Source: Hyphomicrobiales bacterium
Lineage (GTDB): Bacteria; Pseudomonadota; Alphaproteobacteria; Rhizobiales; Phreatobacteraceae
Length of the DNA: 64,000 nt
Direction of reading: 5' to 3'
Assembly: GCA_017304475.1 (NCBI GenBank)
Contig: JAFKKV010000023.1
Span: 1 to 64,000 of the forward strand
Within the stretch, counting starts at the first letter, position 1, and every line of letters begins with the position of its first letter. A program made the translations under genes and the position numbers. Below the pieces are notes generated by a model, which worked only from the letters and a program-made list of their open reading frames with translations, was not told the DNA's origin and did not search any database. This document shows, in pieces, positions 37,078 through 45,621 of this stretch.

Positions 37078-38538
37078 ATGTTCTCGCACGGCGTCATGCC
37101 CCCGCTCATGTTCGGCGGAATGATCTGTTTCATGCTGATCGGCTTTCCGGTCGCCTTCTCGCTGGCAGCGGTCGGCCTGTTCTTCGGCGGCATCGGCATT
37201 CTCACCGGCCATTTCGAGCCGGGCTTCCTGCAGGCATTGCCGCTGCGCTTTCACGGCATCATTTCCAACGACCTGCTGCTGGCCATTCCCTTCTTCACCT
37301 TCATGGGCGCTATCCTGGAGCGCTGCGGCCTGGCCGAAGACCTGCTCGAAGGCACCGGCAAGCTGTTCGGCTCGCTGCCCGGCGGCCTCGCCTATGCGGT
37401 CATCGTGGTCGGCGCCATTCTCGGCGCCATCACCGGCACGGTGGCGGCCTCCGTCATCGCCATGGGCGTCATCTCGCTGCCGATCATGCAGCGCTACGGT
37501 TATGACATGAAGCTGGCGACCGGCGTGATCGCCGCCTCCGGCACGATCACCCAGTTGATCCCACCCTCGCTGGTGCTTGTGGTGCTCGCCGACCAGCTCG
37601 GCCGTTCGGTCGGCGACATGTATCTGGGCGCCATCGGCCCGTCGATGCTGCAGGTCGCGATCTTCCTGCTCTATGTCATCGTGTTGTCTATCCTCAAGCC
37701 GAACCTCATGCCGCCGCTGCCGCTTGAAGCGCGTGGCGAGGTCGGCTGGGAGCTGATCTCCAAAGTGCTCTGGGGCATGGTGCCCTCGATCGTGCTGATC
37801 TTCCTGGTGCTCGGCACCATCTTCATGGGCCTTGCCACGCCGACCGAAGCCGGCGCCATGGGTGCCGTCGGCGCGCTGGTGCTGGCCGCCATGCATGGCC
37901 GGCTGACCTGGCCGCTGGTCGACCAGGGCATGAAGTCGACCATGCGGATCACCTCCATGGTGGTGTTCATCCTGATCGGCTCGACCGTGTTCAGCCTGGT
38001 CTTCCAGGGCATGGACGGGTCGCGCTGGATCGAGCACATGCTGGTCAGCCTGCCCGGCGGCCAGACCGGCTTCCTGATCTTCGTCAATATCTTCGTGTTC
38101 TTCCTGGCGTTCTTCCTCGACTTCTTCGAGATCGCCTTCATCGTCGTGCCGCTGCTCGCCCCGGTCGCGGCCAAGCTCGGCATCGACCTGATCTGGTTCG
38201 GCGTGCTGCTCTGCGTCAACATGCAGACCAGCTTCATGCATCCGCCCTTCGGCTTCGCGCTGTTCTACCTGCGCGGCATCGCGCCCCCCTCGGTCAAGTC
38301 GAACGATATCTATCTGGGCGCCCTGCCCTGGGTCGGCCTGCAGCTGGTGCTGGTGGTCATCGTCATCTGGTGGCCGGGATCGGTGACCTACTGGCTCGAC
38401 AAGACCCCGGGCATCGACCCCTCCAAGGTGGAAATCCGCATCGACATGCCGGGCCTGCCGGGTGGTGGCGGCCTGCCGGGCTTCGAACCGCCGCCCGGCC
38501 TTGCCCCGCCCGGATCGCCGCCGCCGGCCCGCAACTGA
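37078..38538 (+). CDS. TRAP transporter large permease (DctM-like)
   Basis: 486-residue permease with about 12 hydrophobic segments. LAIPFFTFMGAILERCGLAE, GAILGAITGTVAASVIAMG and GYDMKLATGVIAASGTITQL are the hallmark DctM repeats. The last 50 residues are Pro/Gly-rich and soluble (about 435-486), an unusual tail. Length and pattern match the DctM of keto-acid or mannitol-type systems. The stop is followed at once by a small hairpin (38539-38559). Confidence 0.92.
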   Translation: MFSHGVMPPLMFGGMICFMLIGFPVAFSLAAVGLFFGGIGILTGHFEPGFLQALPLRFHGIISNDLLLAIPFFTFMGAILERCGLAEDLLEGTGKLFGSLPGGLAYAVIVVGAILGAITGTVAASVIAMGVISLPIMQRYGYDMKLATGVIAASGTITQLIPPSLVLVVLADQLGRSVGDMYLGAIGPSMLQVAIFLLYVIVLSILKPNLMPPLPLEARGEVGWELISKVLWGMVPSIVLIFLVLGTIFMGLATPTEAGAMGAVGALVLAAMHGRLTWPLVDQGMKSTMRITSMVVFILIGSTVFSLVFQGMDGSRWIEHMLVSLPGGQTGFLIFVNIFVFFLAFFLDFFEIAFIVVPLLAPVAAKLGIDLIWFGVLLCVNMQTSFMHPPFGFALFYLRGIAPPSVKSNDIYLGALPWVGLQLVLVVIVIWWPGSVTYWLDKTPGIDPSKVEIRIDMPGLPGGGGLPGFEPPPGLAPPGSPPPARN

Positions 38539-38559
38539 CCGGCGCGAAAGGCGCGCCGG
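38539..38559 (+). terminator. Hairpin directly after the DctM stop
   Basis: Perfect arms CCGGCGCG (38539-38546) and CGCGCCGG (38552-38559) with loop AAAGG begin one base after the stop codon. No T-run; possible partial terminator or mRNA 3'-end stabiliser. Confidence 0.5.
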
Positions 38560-38659
38560 ATACTCGAAACGTTTGCCATCCGGATCGAAATTCAAGGCGC
38601 GATCCGGCGGGACGACACGGAAGTCGAGACCCGTGGCTTTTCTGCCCTAGACGAAAATT

Positions 38660-38693
38660 GCTCCACGCCGGTATGTTGCGCGTGGAGCTTTTT
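38660..38693 (+). terminator. Terminator-like hairpin covering the patatin gene's ribosome site
   Basis: Nine-base perfect arms GCTCCACGC (38660-38668) and GCGTGGAGC (38680-38688) are followed by TTTTT (38689-38693), a canonical intrinsic terminator. The next gene's ATG is at 38696, and its only plausible Shine-Dalgarno, GGAG (38684-38687), is inside the 3' arm. The structure may end the TRAP transcript and also restrain translation of the lipoprotein. Confidence 0.75.
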
Positions 38694-38695
38694 GT

Positions 38696-39877
38696 ATGGC
38701 GTTGTCGATTTCCAGCCTGTTTCGCCCTCTTGTCCTGGCGCTCGCGCTCGGCCTTGCGGCCGGTTGCGCGACGCGCGAGCGGCTGCCGGCCGTGCCGCCC
38801 AACGAGACGCGGACAGCCACTTTTCTCGAGCTGACCAACGCCCGTTTCTATCTGTGGGGCGATGTTGCACCGCTCGCGGCCGAATGGCAGGCGGCGCAGC
38901 GCCGGCGCAATGCGCTCGGCCTGCGCGGTGTCGACAACATGCTGGCAATATCGGGCGGCGGCGATAACGGCGCCTTCGGGTCAGGCGTACTCTACGGCTG
39001 GACCGAACGCGGCACGCGGCCCGAATTCCGCCTGGTAACCGGCGTTTCGACCGGCTCGCTGATTGCGCCCTTCGCCTTTCTCGGCAGCCGCTACGACGAA
39101 CAATTGAAGGCCGTCTACACCACGGTGCAACGCGACAATATTGCCGTGCTGCTGCCGATCGCGACGATCCTGACCGGCGATTCCGTTGCGTCGAGCGATC
39201 CCCTCGCCCAATTGATTGCGACCTATGTGACGCCCGAAATGGTCGCTGAGATCGCAACCGAATATCGCAAGGGCCGCATTCTGCTGATCGGCACCACCGA
39301 TCTCGATCTCGCCCAGCCGGTAGCCTGGAATATCGGCGCCATCGCCGCCAGCAGCCACCCCTACCGGGTCCAGGCGATCCGCAACATCCTGCTGGCCTCG
39401 GCCTCGATCCCGGGCGCCTTTCCGCCGGTCATGATGGACGTGGTCGCGGGCGGCCACCGGCGCCAGGAACTGCATGTCGACGGCGGCGCGACCAATCAGG
39501 TTTTCCTTTACCCCTCCAACGTGCCGCTGCGCGACGTGCCGGCCGGCCTGCGCCCGACGCGTCCGGTCGCCTGGATCATCCGCAATGGGCGCACCCAGGA
39601 ACAGCCTTCGGAAACCGTGCGTGGCCTGATCCAGGTCACCGCGCGGTCGATCTCGACGATGATCGCCGCCAATGGCATGGGCGACATCTACCGGATGTAT
39701 CTCGTGACCAAGCGCGACCAGGTCGATTTCAATCTGGCCTATATCTCGAGCCGCTTCACCGTGCCCTACGACAAGCCGTTCGACCCGGTCTACATGAACG
39801 CCTTGTTCGAGTTCGGCCGCAATGAAGGCCGGAGCGGCGCAGCTTGGCTGAAGAAGCCGCCGGGCTACGCTCCCTGA
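38696..39877 (+). CDS. Patatin-like phospholipase lipoprotein
   Basis: 393-residue protein with a lipoprotein signal (lipobox LAAGC, Cys at about 22). The patatin domain is complete: oxyanion glycine loop SGGGDNGAFGSGV, nucleophile elbow GVSTGS (GxSxG) and catalytic Asp in HVDGGATN. So a membrane-anchored, probably periplasmic, lipid acyl hydrolase. The ATG at 38696 is forced by the signal peptide; its ribosome site lies in the hairpin just described. It sits between the TRAP permeases and their presumed receptors, without obvious functional link. Confidence 0.88.
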   Translation: MALSISSLFRPLVLALALGLAAGCATRERLPAVPPNETRTATFLELTNARFYLWGDVAPLAAEWQAAQRRRNALGLRGVDNMLAISGGGDNGAFGSGVLYGWTERGTRPEFRLVTGVSTGSLIAPFAFLGSRYDEQLKAVYTTVQRDNIAVLLPIATILTGDSVASSDPLAQLIATYVTPEMVAEIATEYRKGRILLIGTTDLDLAQPVAWNIGAIAASSHPYRVQAIRNILLASASIPGAFPPVMMDVVAGGHRRQELHVDGGATNQVFLYPSNVPLRDVPAGLRPTRPVAWIIRNGRTQEQPSETVRGLIQVTARSISTMIAANGMGDIYRMYLVTKRDQVDFNLAYISSRFTVPYDKPFDPVYMNALFEFGRNEGRSGAAWLKKPPGYAP

Positions 39878-39884
39878 TGCGCAG

Positions 39885-39909
39885 CCCCTTCCCGCGTGGC
39901 GGAAAGGGG
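39885..39909. terminator. Bidirectional terminator, patatin / TakP-like
   Basis: Arms of eleven bases with one mismatch (39885-39895 and 39899-39909) and a three-base loop, read CCCCTT...AAGGGG at the outer end. It lies between the convergent stops at 39877 and 39932 and is followed by TTT on the plus strand. Confidence 0.6.
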
Positions 39910-39931
39910 TTTGCGAAGTGACGGCAGGCGC

Positions 39932-41023
39932 TCAGTTGGAACGCGCCCGCATCCGGATCATGAAGCTGTCGAAGCTGAATTCGGCCACTTGGAACCACAG
40001 ATATTCCTCGTTGCGGAAGGCGAGCGTGTGGTCCAGCACGCGCTTGAACCAGGGGTTCTGGGCCGCCACCTCGGCATAGAGTTCGTGGGCCTGCTTGTAA
40101 CAGGCCTCCATCACCTCCAGCGTGAAGGGCCGAAGCTGCGTGCCCTGGGCGACCAGCCGGCGCAGGGCTGCCGGGTTGGACGCGTCGTAACGCGCCTGCA
40201 TCCAGGTGCCGGCCTGATAGGCCGCCGCCTCATAGGCCGCCTTGTAGTGCTTCGGCAGGGTTTCCCATTTGGGGATATTGGTGAAGGTCTGGACCTGCGC
40301 GCCGCCCTCCCACCAGCCGGGATAATAATAATAGGGTGCGACCTTGGCGAAGCCGAGCTTCTCGTCGTCATGCGGGCCGACCCATTCGGCGGCGTCGATC
40401 GTACCCTTTTCGAGAGCCGGATAGATGTCGCCGCCGGCGATCTGCTGCGGCACCACGCCGAGCCGGGTGAGAATGCGCCCGGCAAATCCACCGACGCGGA
40501 ACTTCAGGCCGCGCAGATCCTCGACCGTCCGGATCTCCTTGCGGAACCAGCCGCCCATCTGGGTGCCGGTATTGCCGCAGGACACCGCCGTGAGATTGTA
40601 GCTCTTGTAGAATTCATTGAGCAGGTCGGTGCCACCGCCGTCGATGAACCAGGCATTCTGCTGGCGCGGGTTCATGCCGAACGGCAAGGCCGTTCCGAAG
40701 GTGAAGGTCGGGTCCTTGCCGACATAATAGTAGGAGGCGGTGTGGCAGGCCTCCACGGTGCCGTTCGACACGGCATCGAGCGCCTGCAGGCCCGGCACGA
40801 TTTCGCCGGCGGCGAAGGGCTGGATGAGGAAGCGGTTGTCGGTGATCTCGGCGAGCCGCTTGGCGAAGACTTCCGAGACGCCGTAGAGCGTGTCGAGCGA
40901 TTTCGGGAAGCTGGATGTCAGGCGCCAGCGGATTTCGGGCATGGACTGGGCGACGGCTGGCGAGGCCACCGTCGCCGCCGCGAGACCGAGACATGCGGAT
41001 TTGACGAAGTTTCGACGCTGCAT
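39932..41023 (-). CDS. TRAP transporter substrate-binding protein (TakP-like) 1
   Basis: 363-residue periplasmic receptor. The signal contains the twin-arginine-like MQRRNFVKSACLGLAAATVA with cleavage after AVA-Q. Mature sequence matches the 2-oxoacid receptor TakP of Rhodobacter as I recall it: RLTSSFPKSLDTLYG, HTASYYYVGKDPTF, GNTGTQMGGWFRKEI with the carboxylate-binding Arg, and GGDIYPALEKGTIDAAEWVG. I chose ATG 41023 after AGGGA; the upstream frame is spurious. It is the downstream member of a pair with 41209-42297. Confidence 0.9.
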   Translation of the reverse strand: MQRRNFVKSACLGLAAATVASPAVAQSMPEIRWRLTSSFPKSLDTLYGVSEVFAKRLAEITDNRFLIQPFAAGEIVPGLQALDAVSNGTVEACHTASYYYVGKDPTFTFGTALPFGMNPRQQNAWFIDGGGTDLLNEFYKSYNLTAVSCGNTGTQMGGWFRKEIRTVEDLRGLKFRVGGFAGRILTRLGVVPQQIAGGDIYPALEKGTIDAAEWVGPHDDEKLGFAKVAPYYYYPGWWEGGAQVQTFTNIPKWETLPKHYKAAYEAAAYQAGTWMQARYDASNPAALRRLVAQGTQLRPFTLEVMEACYKQAHELYAEVAAQNPWFKRVLDHTLAFRNEEYLWFQVAEFSFDSFMIRMRARSN

Positions 41024-41208
41024 GGGAATTCCCTCCGGTTGCGAGAAAGCCGGACGCCGGCGGGTCGTTGTCGATGCCCGCCTTTTCGATCGGTGCCGGC
41101 CATGCCCTGAAATCCGCGGTGGCCGGCGAAGCCGTGCCTTGCCGCCGCATGCCGCGGAGCCCGGCGGATGGTGCCGCCGGGCCCCTCTCGAGCCGATGCC
41201 CGGCTGGC

Positions 41209-42297
41209 TCAGCCGCGCGCGCGGGAGCGGACCATGAAGCTGTCGAAGGTATATTCGGCCACCTGCCACCACAGATATTGCTCGCCCCGGAAGGCGACGG
41301 TGGAATCGAGCAATTTCTTGAAGTCGGCATTGCCCGCGGCCGTTTCCGCGTTGACCTCGTTGGCCGCCTTCAGGCAGCCCTCCAGGATCTCGATCGAGAA
41401 TGGCCGCAACTGGGTTCCCGCCGCGACCAGCTGGCGCAGCGCCGCCGGGTTCTGGGCATCGTAACGGGCCTGCATCCAGTTATGGGCCTGGTGCGAGGCA
41501 CTGAGCACGATCGCCTGATAGGTCTTCGGCAGTGCGTTCCATTTGGCGGTGTTGATGAAATTGTGCAGCATGGCGCCGCCTTCCCACCAGCCCGGGTAAT
41601 AATAGAAGGGCGCGACCTTGTTGAAGCCGAGCTTCTGGTCGTCATAGGGACCGACCCATTCGGCCGCGTCGATCGTGCCCTTTTCGAGCGCCGGGTAGAT
41701 GTCGCCGCCTGCCACTTGCTGCGGCACCACGCCGAGCTTCTGCATGGCCCGGCCGGCAAAGCCGCCGATGCGCATCTTCAGGCCGGAGAGATCGGCCAGC
41801 GTGCGGATCTCCTTGCGGAACCAGCCGCCCATCTGACACCCGGTATTGCCGCAGGGAATCGCGTGGATGTTGTGCTTGCCATAGAACTCATTCATCAGCT
41901 CCATGCCGCCGTTCTGGAACTGCCAGGCGTTCTGCATGCGCGAATTGAGCCCGAAGGGCAGCGCCGTACCGAAACAGAAGCTCGGATCGATGCCGACATA
42001 ATAATAGGATGCGGTGTGGCAGGCCTCGACCGTGCCGTCGCGCACCGACTGCATCGCCTGCAGGCCCGGGACGATTTCGCCCGCGGCGAAGACCTGCACC
42101 TGGAATTTGTTGTCGGTCATGTCGGCGACCGCCTTGGCGAAGACCTCGGCCGCGCCATAGATCGTGTCGAGCGATTTCGGGAAGCTCGACGTCATCCGCC
42201 ATTTCACCTCGGGTGCCGACTGGGCAACGGCAGGCGCCGCCACGGCTGTGGCAGCGGCCGCCACCGAGGCGGTCTTGATGAATGTCCGGCGCTCCAT
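41209..42297 (-). CDS. TRAP transporter substrate-binding protein (TakP-like) 2
   Basis: 362-residue paralogue of the adjacent receptor, same features: signal MERRTFIKTASVAAAATAVA, then WRMTSSFPKSLDTIYG, GNTGCQMGGWFRKEI and GGDIYPALEKGTIDAAEWVG. The two differ in the pocket region, for example YYYVGIDPSFCFG against KDPTFTFG, so they may bind different acids. GGAGGG precedes ATG 42297. It is the promoter-proximal gene of the pair; 185 bp separate them. Confidence 0.9.
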   Translation of the reverse strand: MERRTFIKTASVAAAATAVAAPAVAQSAPEVKWRMTSSFPKSLDTIYGAAEVFAKAVADMTDNKFQVQVFAAGEIVPGLQAMQSVRDGTVEACHTASYYYVGIDPSFCFGTALPFGLNSRMQNAWQFQNGGMELMNEFYGKHNIHAIPCGNTGCQMGGWFRKEIRTLADLSGLKMRIGGFAGRAMQKLGVVPQQVAGGDIYPALEKGTIDAAEWVGPYDDQKLGFNKVAPFYYYPGWWEGGAMLHNFINTAKWNALPKTYQAIVLSASHQAHNWMQARYDAQNPAALRQLVAAGTQLRPFSIEILEGCLKAANEVNAETAAGNADFKKLLDSTVAFRGEQYLWWQVAEYTFDSFMVRSRARG

Positions 42298-42545
42298 GAG
42301 CGTTCCCTCCTGAACCCATGATCTTGTCGAACGGTCCGTTTCCCGGACTCGCGCGGCGACGACACCACACTTCATCGTTGCATGCCAGCATTGCGCGGTA
42401 GCTTGGTCTCATTTTTCGCATAGCTACGTATTGCCACTTAACCGGCACCACGCAGGACAGGCCGCAGCTTCAGAGGCTTGACCTCGTCCCGACGGCGGGG
42501 CTGTTAGGCGTTCTCACGGTTTCCTGCCGCATCGGAGCTTCAGCC

Positions 42546-43418
42546 ATGGCGAAAGTCGCGTTCCTCGGTCTCGGCGTCATGGGCTACCCCATGGCCGGCC
42601 ATCTCAAAGCCAAGGGCGGCCACGAGCTGACCGTCTACAACCGGACCTTCGCCAAGGCCGAGGCCTGGGTGAAACAGCATGGCGGCCGCGCGGCGAAGAC
42701 GCCCAAGGACGCAGCCGAGGGCCAGGACTTCGTGTTCTGCTGCGTCGGCAATGACGACGACCTGAGACAAGTGACGATCGGCGCCGACGGCGCGTTCCAG
42801 GCCATGGGCCGCGGCACGATCTTCATCGACAACACCACCGCTTCCGCCGATGTCGCGCGTGAGCTGCAGGCCAAGGCCAAGGCCCTCGGTATCGGCTTCG
42901 TCGACGCTCCCGTCTCGGGCGGCCAGGCCGGCGCGGAGAACGGCGTGCTCACCGTCATGTGCGGCGGCGAGGCCAGCGACTATGCCCGGGCCGAACCGGT
43001 GATCGCCGCCTATGCTCGCGCCTGCAAGCGGCTGGGCGATCCCGGCGCCGGCCAGCTCGCCAAGATGGTCAACCAGATCTGCATCGCGGGCCTGGTCCAG
43101 GGCCTCGCGGAAGGCCTGCATTTCGCCCGGAAATCCGGCCTCGACATCGAACAATTGGTCGAGGTCATCTCCAAGGGCGCCGCCGGATCGTGGCAGATGG
43201 AGAACCGCCACAAGACCATCAACCAGGACAAGTTCGACTTCGGCTTCGCGGTCGACTGGATGCGCAAAGATCTCGGCATCTGCCTGGCCGAATCCCGCCG
43301 CAACGGCGCGCATCTGCCGGTCACCGCCCTGGTCGACCAGTTCTATGGCGAGGTGCAGACCATGGGCGGCGGCCGCTGGGACACATCCAGTCTGTTCGCC
43401 CGGCTGGAGAAGAAGTGA
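42546..43418 (+). CDS. 3-hydroxyisobutyrate dehydrogenase family NAD(P)-dependent oxidoreductase
   Basis: 290-residue beta-hydroxyacid dehydrogenase. N-terminal nucleotide motif FLGLGVMGYPMAGHLKA, substrate loop DAPVSGGQAGAENGVLTVMCGG, and catalytic Lys in GQLAKMVNQI are all present. Members act on 3-hydroxyisobutyrate, tartronate semialdehyde or other beta-hydroxy acids. Divergent from the TakP-like genes; an organic-acid pathway link is plausible. A strong terminator follows. Confidence 0.88.
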   Translation: MAKVAFLGLGVMGYPMAGHLKAKGGHELTVYNRTFAKAEAWVKQHGGRAAKTPKDAAEGQDFVFCCVGNDDDLRQVTIGADGAFQAMGRGTIFIDNTTASADVARELQAKAKALGIGFVDAPVSGGQAGAENGVLTVMCGGEASDYARAEPVIAAYARACKRLGDPGAGQLAKMVNQICIAGLVQGLAEGLHFARKSGLDIEQLVEVISKGAAGSWQMENRHKTINQDKFDFGFAVDWMRKDLGICLAESRRNGAHLPVTALVDQFYGEVQTMGGGRWDTSSLFARLEKK

Positions 43419-43453
43419 GCCGACAGGCCCTTCGCAATTCCGACGACAAAGGG

Positions 43454-43488
43454 AAAGGGCCGCGAGGGATCACCTCGCGGCCCTTTTT
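43454..43488. terminator. Strong bidirectional intrinsic terminator
   Basis: Fourteen-base perfect arms (43454-43467 and 43473-43486), inner part GGGCCGCGAGG, five-base loop, and TTTTT on the plus strand (43484-43488); AAA/TTT also flanks the other side. It separates the convergent dehydrogenase and caspase-fold genes. A second small hairpin GGCCAGG-CCTGGCC lies at 43501-43519. Confidence 0.85.
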
Positions 43489-43527
43489 CATGGGGGGACG
43501 GGCCAGGACAAGCCTGGCCCGGCCGGA

Positions 43528-45495
43528 TCAGTGGCGGCGGCGGACGTTGGGCGCCGACATCCGGGGGGCCGACATCCGAGGCGCCGCCATCCGGGGAGCC
43601 GCCATGCGCGGCGCGGCCATACGGGGGGCCGCCATGCGGGGAGCCGACATTCTCGGCGCCGCCATCCGGGGCTGAATGTTCATGCGGGGCTGGATATTGG
43701 CCCGCTGCACATTCAGGCGCGGCTGCACGACGCGACGATTGCCCTGGTTTCCGATCCGCGGCATGCCGGCATTGGGGTTGATGCCCTGGTTGCGCAGCCC
43801 TTGCGGGCCCCGCAGGTTGGGGTTCATCGCGGCGCCTTGCGGGCCGCGTCCCGTCGTGCCGATCTGATTGAGCGGCTTGCCGCCCGTCTGCGGGAGCCCC
43901 TGCGCGCCGGGGCGCAGAGCCGGATTGAGGGCAGCCGGACCACCCGGCGGCTGGTTCAGCCGCGCGCCGGGGAGCGGCGCGCCGCCGGGACCACCAGGCA
44001 AGGGCCGCAGCCCCGGTCCACCCGGAGCGCCCGGCAGAGGCCGGAAGCCCGGACCGCCCGGGCGCGGACCGCCGGGCGGAACGCCCCAGCGCGGCCCGCC
44101 CATGGGCGGACGCAGGACCACCGGCGCGAGCGGCGGGCGCACGATGCGCGGCAGGATGAAGGGCACCGCCGCGATGGCGGCAACGCCGACGACAACAGGC
44201 AGGACGCCCCAGGAATAGGGCGGCGGCGGCGGCAGGGCCCAGATCGGACCGACCGGCGGTCCGAGATAGACCGGCGCAAGCACGACGCTGTCATAGAACA
44301 CGGCGGGAGCCGGCGCCCAATAGACCGGATCGTCGATCACCTCGATCACCGGCAGGGGCGGCGGGATGTCCTCGTAGACAACCTCGTCGAAGGCCGGCGG
44401 CGGGGCGAGCGGCGCCGACAGCCGCTCGAGACGCCAGCGCGCCTCCTCGACATGCGGGCCGTTCGGATAGCGCCTCAGATAGGTCCAATAGCCCTGGGCC
44501 GAGCCCAAGCGCACCGTCTGGCGCCAGACCAGCGCCTCGCGCTTGGCGGCCAGCAACCGCTTGATGCGGGGTGTCAGAACGTCGTTCGGATAGAGGCGCA
44601 GGAATGCCTGATAGCCGACAATGGTGTCCTGCTCGATGGCCAGCGCATAGGCCTCCTGCGACGGCAGGCCGTCCATCGGCCGCTGGGCCAGCGGGACCTG
44701 GGGCGGCGGCGGCGTGCTGCCGGTCGGCGCCGGGTCCGCCGGCAGCGTCAGGACGGGGGCCGGCTGAACCAGGGCCGAAACCTCCCAGGGCGTGTCGCGG
44801 CCATTGGTCTGCTGGTGCACGCGCAGGCGGGCACGCGCAATGATCTGGTCGACCGGGACGCCCGGCTCGCGCAATTGCTCGGCCAGCGCCAGGGCGAAAC
44901 GGCTATAGGCGGCGTCGTCGAAGCTGACGACCTGGCCCGGAGCGGCGGCCGAGGCGATCAACAGGCCAGGCGCGCCGTCGAGAACCCCGAGACCGGGCCG
45001 GACCGGCGGCCCGACATTGGCATAGGGATGCGCGCTGGACAGATCGAGCAGCACCACCTTGGCCTTGCTCGGCAGACCGGCCAGCGCCCGCGTGATGTCC
45101 ATCAGCCTGATGCCGCCGATCGGCACATCCGATTCGCGCTCGATCGCGGTGTCCGAAGGGATCAGATAGCTGTCGCTGTCGTGCTGCAGGCCGAGGCCGG
45201 ACAGGTAGACGAAGATGATCGAATCCGGTCCGGCCTCGCGCACCTTGGTCATGAAATTGGCGACCGCGCCGCGCAGTTCCGCCTGCGGCAGATCGGCCCC
45301 TTCGACGGTCGAAAAGCCGAGGTCGCGCAGCGTCTGCGCGATCAGGCCGGCATTGTTGAGGGCGTTGGGCAGAGGATTGGTCTGGTAGGTTCCCGAGCCG
45401 AGCACCAGCGCGACGCGGGTCTCGGCAAGGGCGGGCGTTGCCGCAACGACCGCGACGAACGCGGCCGCGAGCAGCCCGAAAATGCGACGGACCAT
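43528..45495 (-). CDS. Caspase-fold (peptidase C14-like) protein lacking catalytic residues
   Basis: 655 residues. Signal peptide 1-24 (ends ATPALA). Residues 25-240 follow the caspase core, TRVALVLGSGTYQ then ALNNAGLIAQTLRDLGF, but the His motif reads YLSGLG (Leu101 where His is usual) and the Cys motif LLDLSSAHP (Ser153 where Cys is usual), so no protease activity is expected. Residues about 285-365 hold a helical repeat-like region (YQAFLRLYPNDVLTPRIKRL, YWTYLRRYPNGPHVEEARWR). Then a Pro-rich stretch, one hydrophobic segment (about 430-450) and a Gly/Pro/Met-rich C-terminus ending in eight copies of a PRMxA repeat. It is probably exported or envelope-linked; role unknown. Confidence 0.8.
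   Translation of the reverse strand: MVRRIFGLLAAAFVAVVAATPALAETRVALVLGSGTYQTNPLPNALNNAGLIAQTLRDLGFSTVEGADLPQAELRGAVANFMTKVREAGPDSIIFVYLSGLGLQHDSDSYLIPSDTAIERESDVPIGGIRLMDITRALAGLPSKAKVVLLDLSSAHPYANVGPPVRPGLGVLDGAPGLLIASAAAPGQVVSFDDAAYSRFALALAEQLREPGVPVDQIIARARLRVHQQTNGRDTPWEVSALVQPAPVLTLPADPAPTGSTPPPPQVPLAQRPMDGLPSQEAYALAIEQDTIVGYQAFLRLYPNDVLTPRIKRLLAAKREALVWRQTVRLGSAQGYWTYLRRYPNGPHVEEARWRLERLSAPLAPPPAFDEVVYEDIPPPLPVIEVIDDPVYWAPAPAVFYDSVVLAPVYLGPPVGPIWALPPPPPYSWGVLPVVVGVAAIAAVPFILPRIVRPPLAPVVLRPPMGGPRWGVPPGGPRPGGPGFRPLPGAPGGPGLRPLPGGPGGAPLPGARLNQPPGGPAALNPALRPGAQGLPQTGGKPLNQIGTTGRGPQGAAMNPNLRGPQGLRNQGINPNAGMPRIGNQGNRRVVQPRLNVQRANIQPRMNIQPRMAAPRMSAPRMAAPRMAAPRMAAPRMAAPRMSAPRMSAPNVRRRH
43551..43672 (-). 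repeat. 15-bp coding tandem repeat (five-residue PRMAA/PRMSA units)
   Basis: About eight imperfect 15-bp units encode alternating MAAPR and MSAPR at the C-terminus of the caspase-fold protein. Units vary at third positions, so the repeat is older than a fresh slippage product but its length could vary between strains. Confidence 0.85.
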
Positions 45496-45621
45496 GGAGG
45501 TCTCCCTTGATGTCTTGTTGCGGACAGACCGCGCCCCCGGATTCCGCTACCGCAATGTTGCGCGCGAATGTCACGCAAATACAAGGCACATAAGGAAAAG
45601 ACCCTAGACCGCGGACGGCGC

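Noticed and set aside
39932..42297. Assembly duplication of one receptor gene
   Set aside because: The two proteins differ throughout, including signal and pocket regions, so they are true paralogues.
43551..43672. CRISPR-like regular repeats
   Set aside because: Units are 15 bp with no spacers, and they code in frame for the C-terminus of the pseudo-caspase.
43012..45510. 832-residue plus-strand frame across the dehydrogenase 3' end and caspase-fold gene
   Set aside because: It is very rich in Arg, Gly and Pro, lacks any domain, and runs through a strong terminator and the opposite gene.
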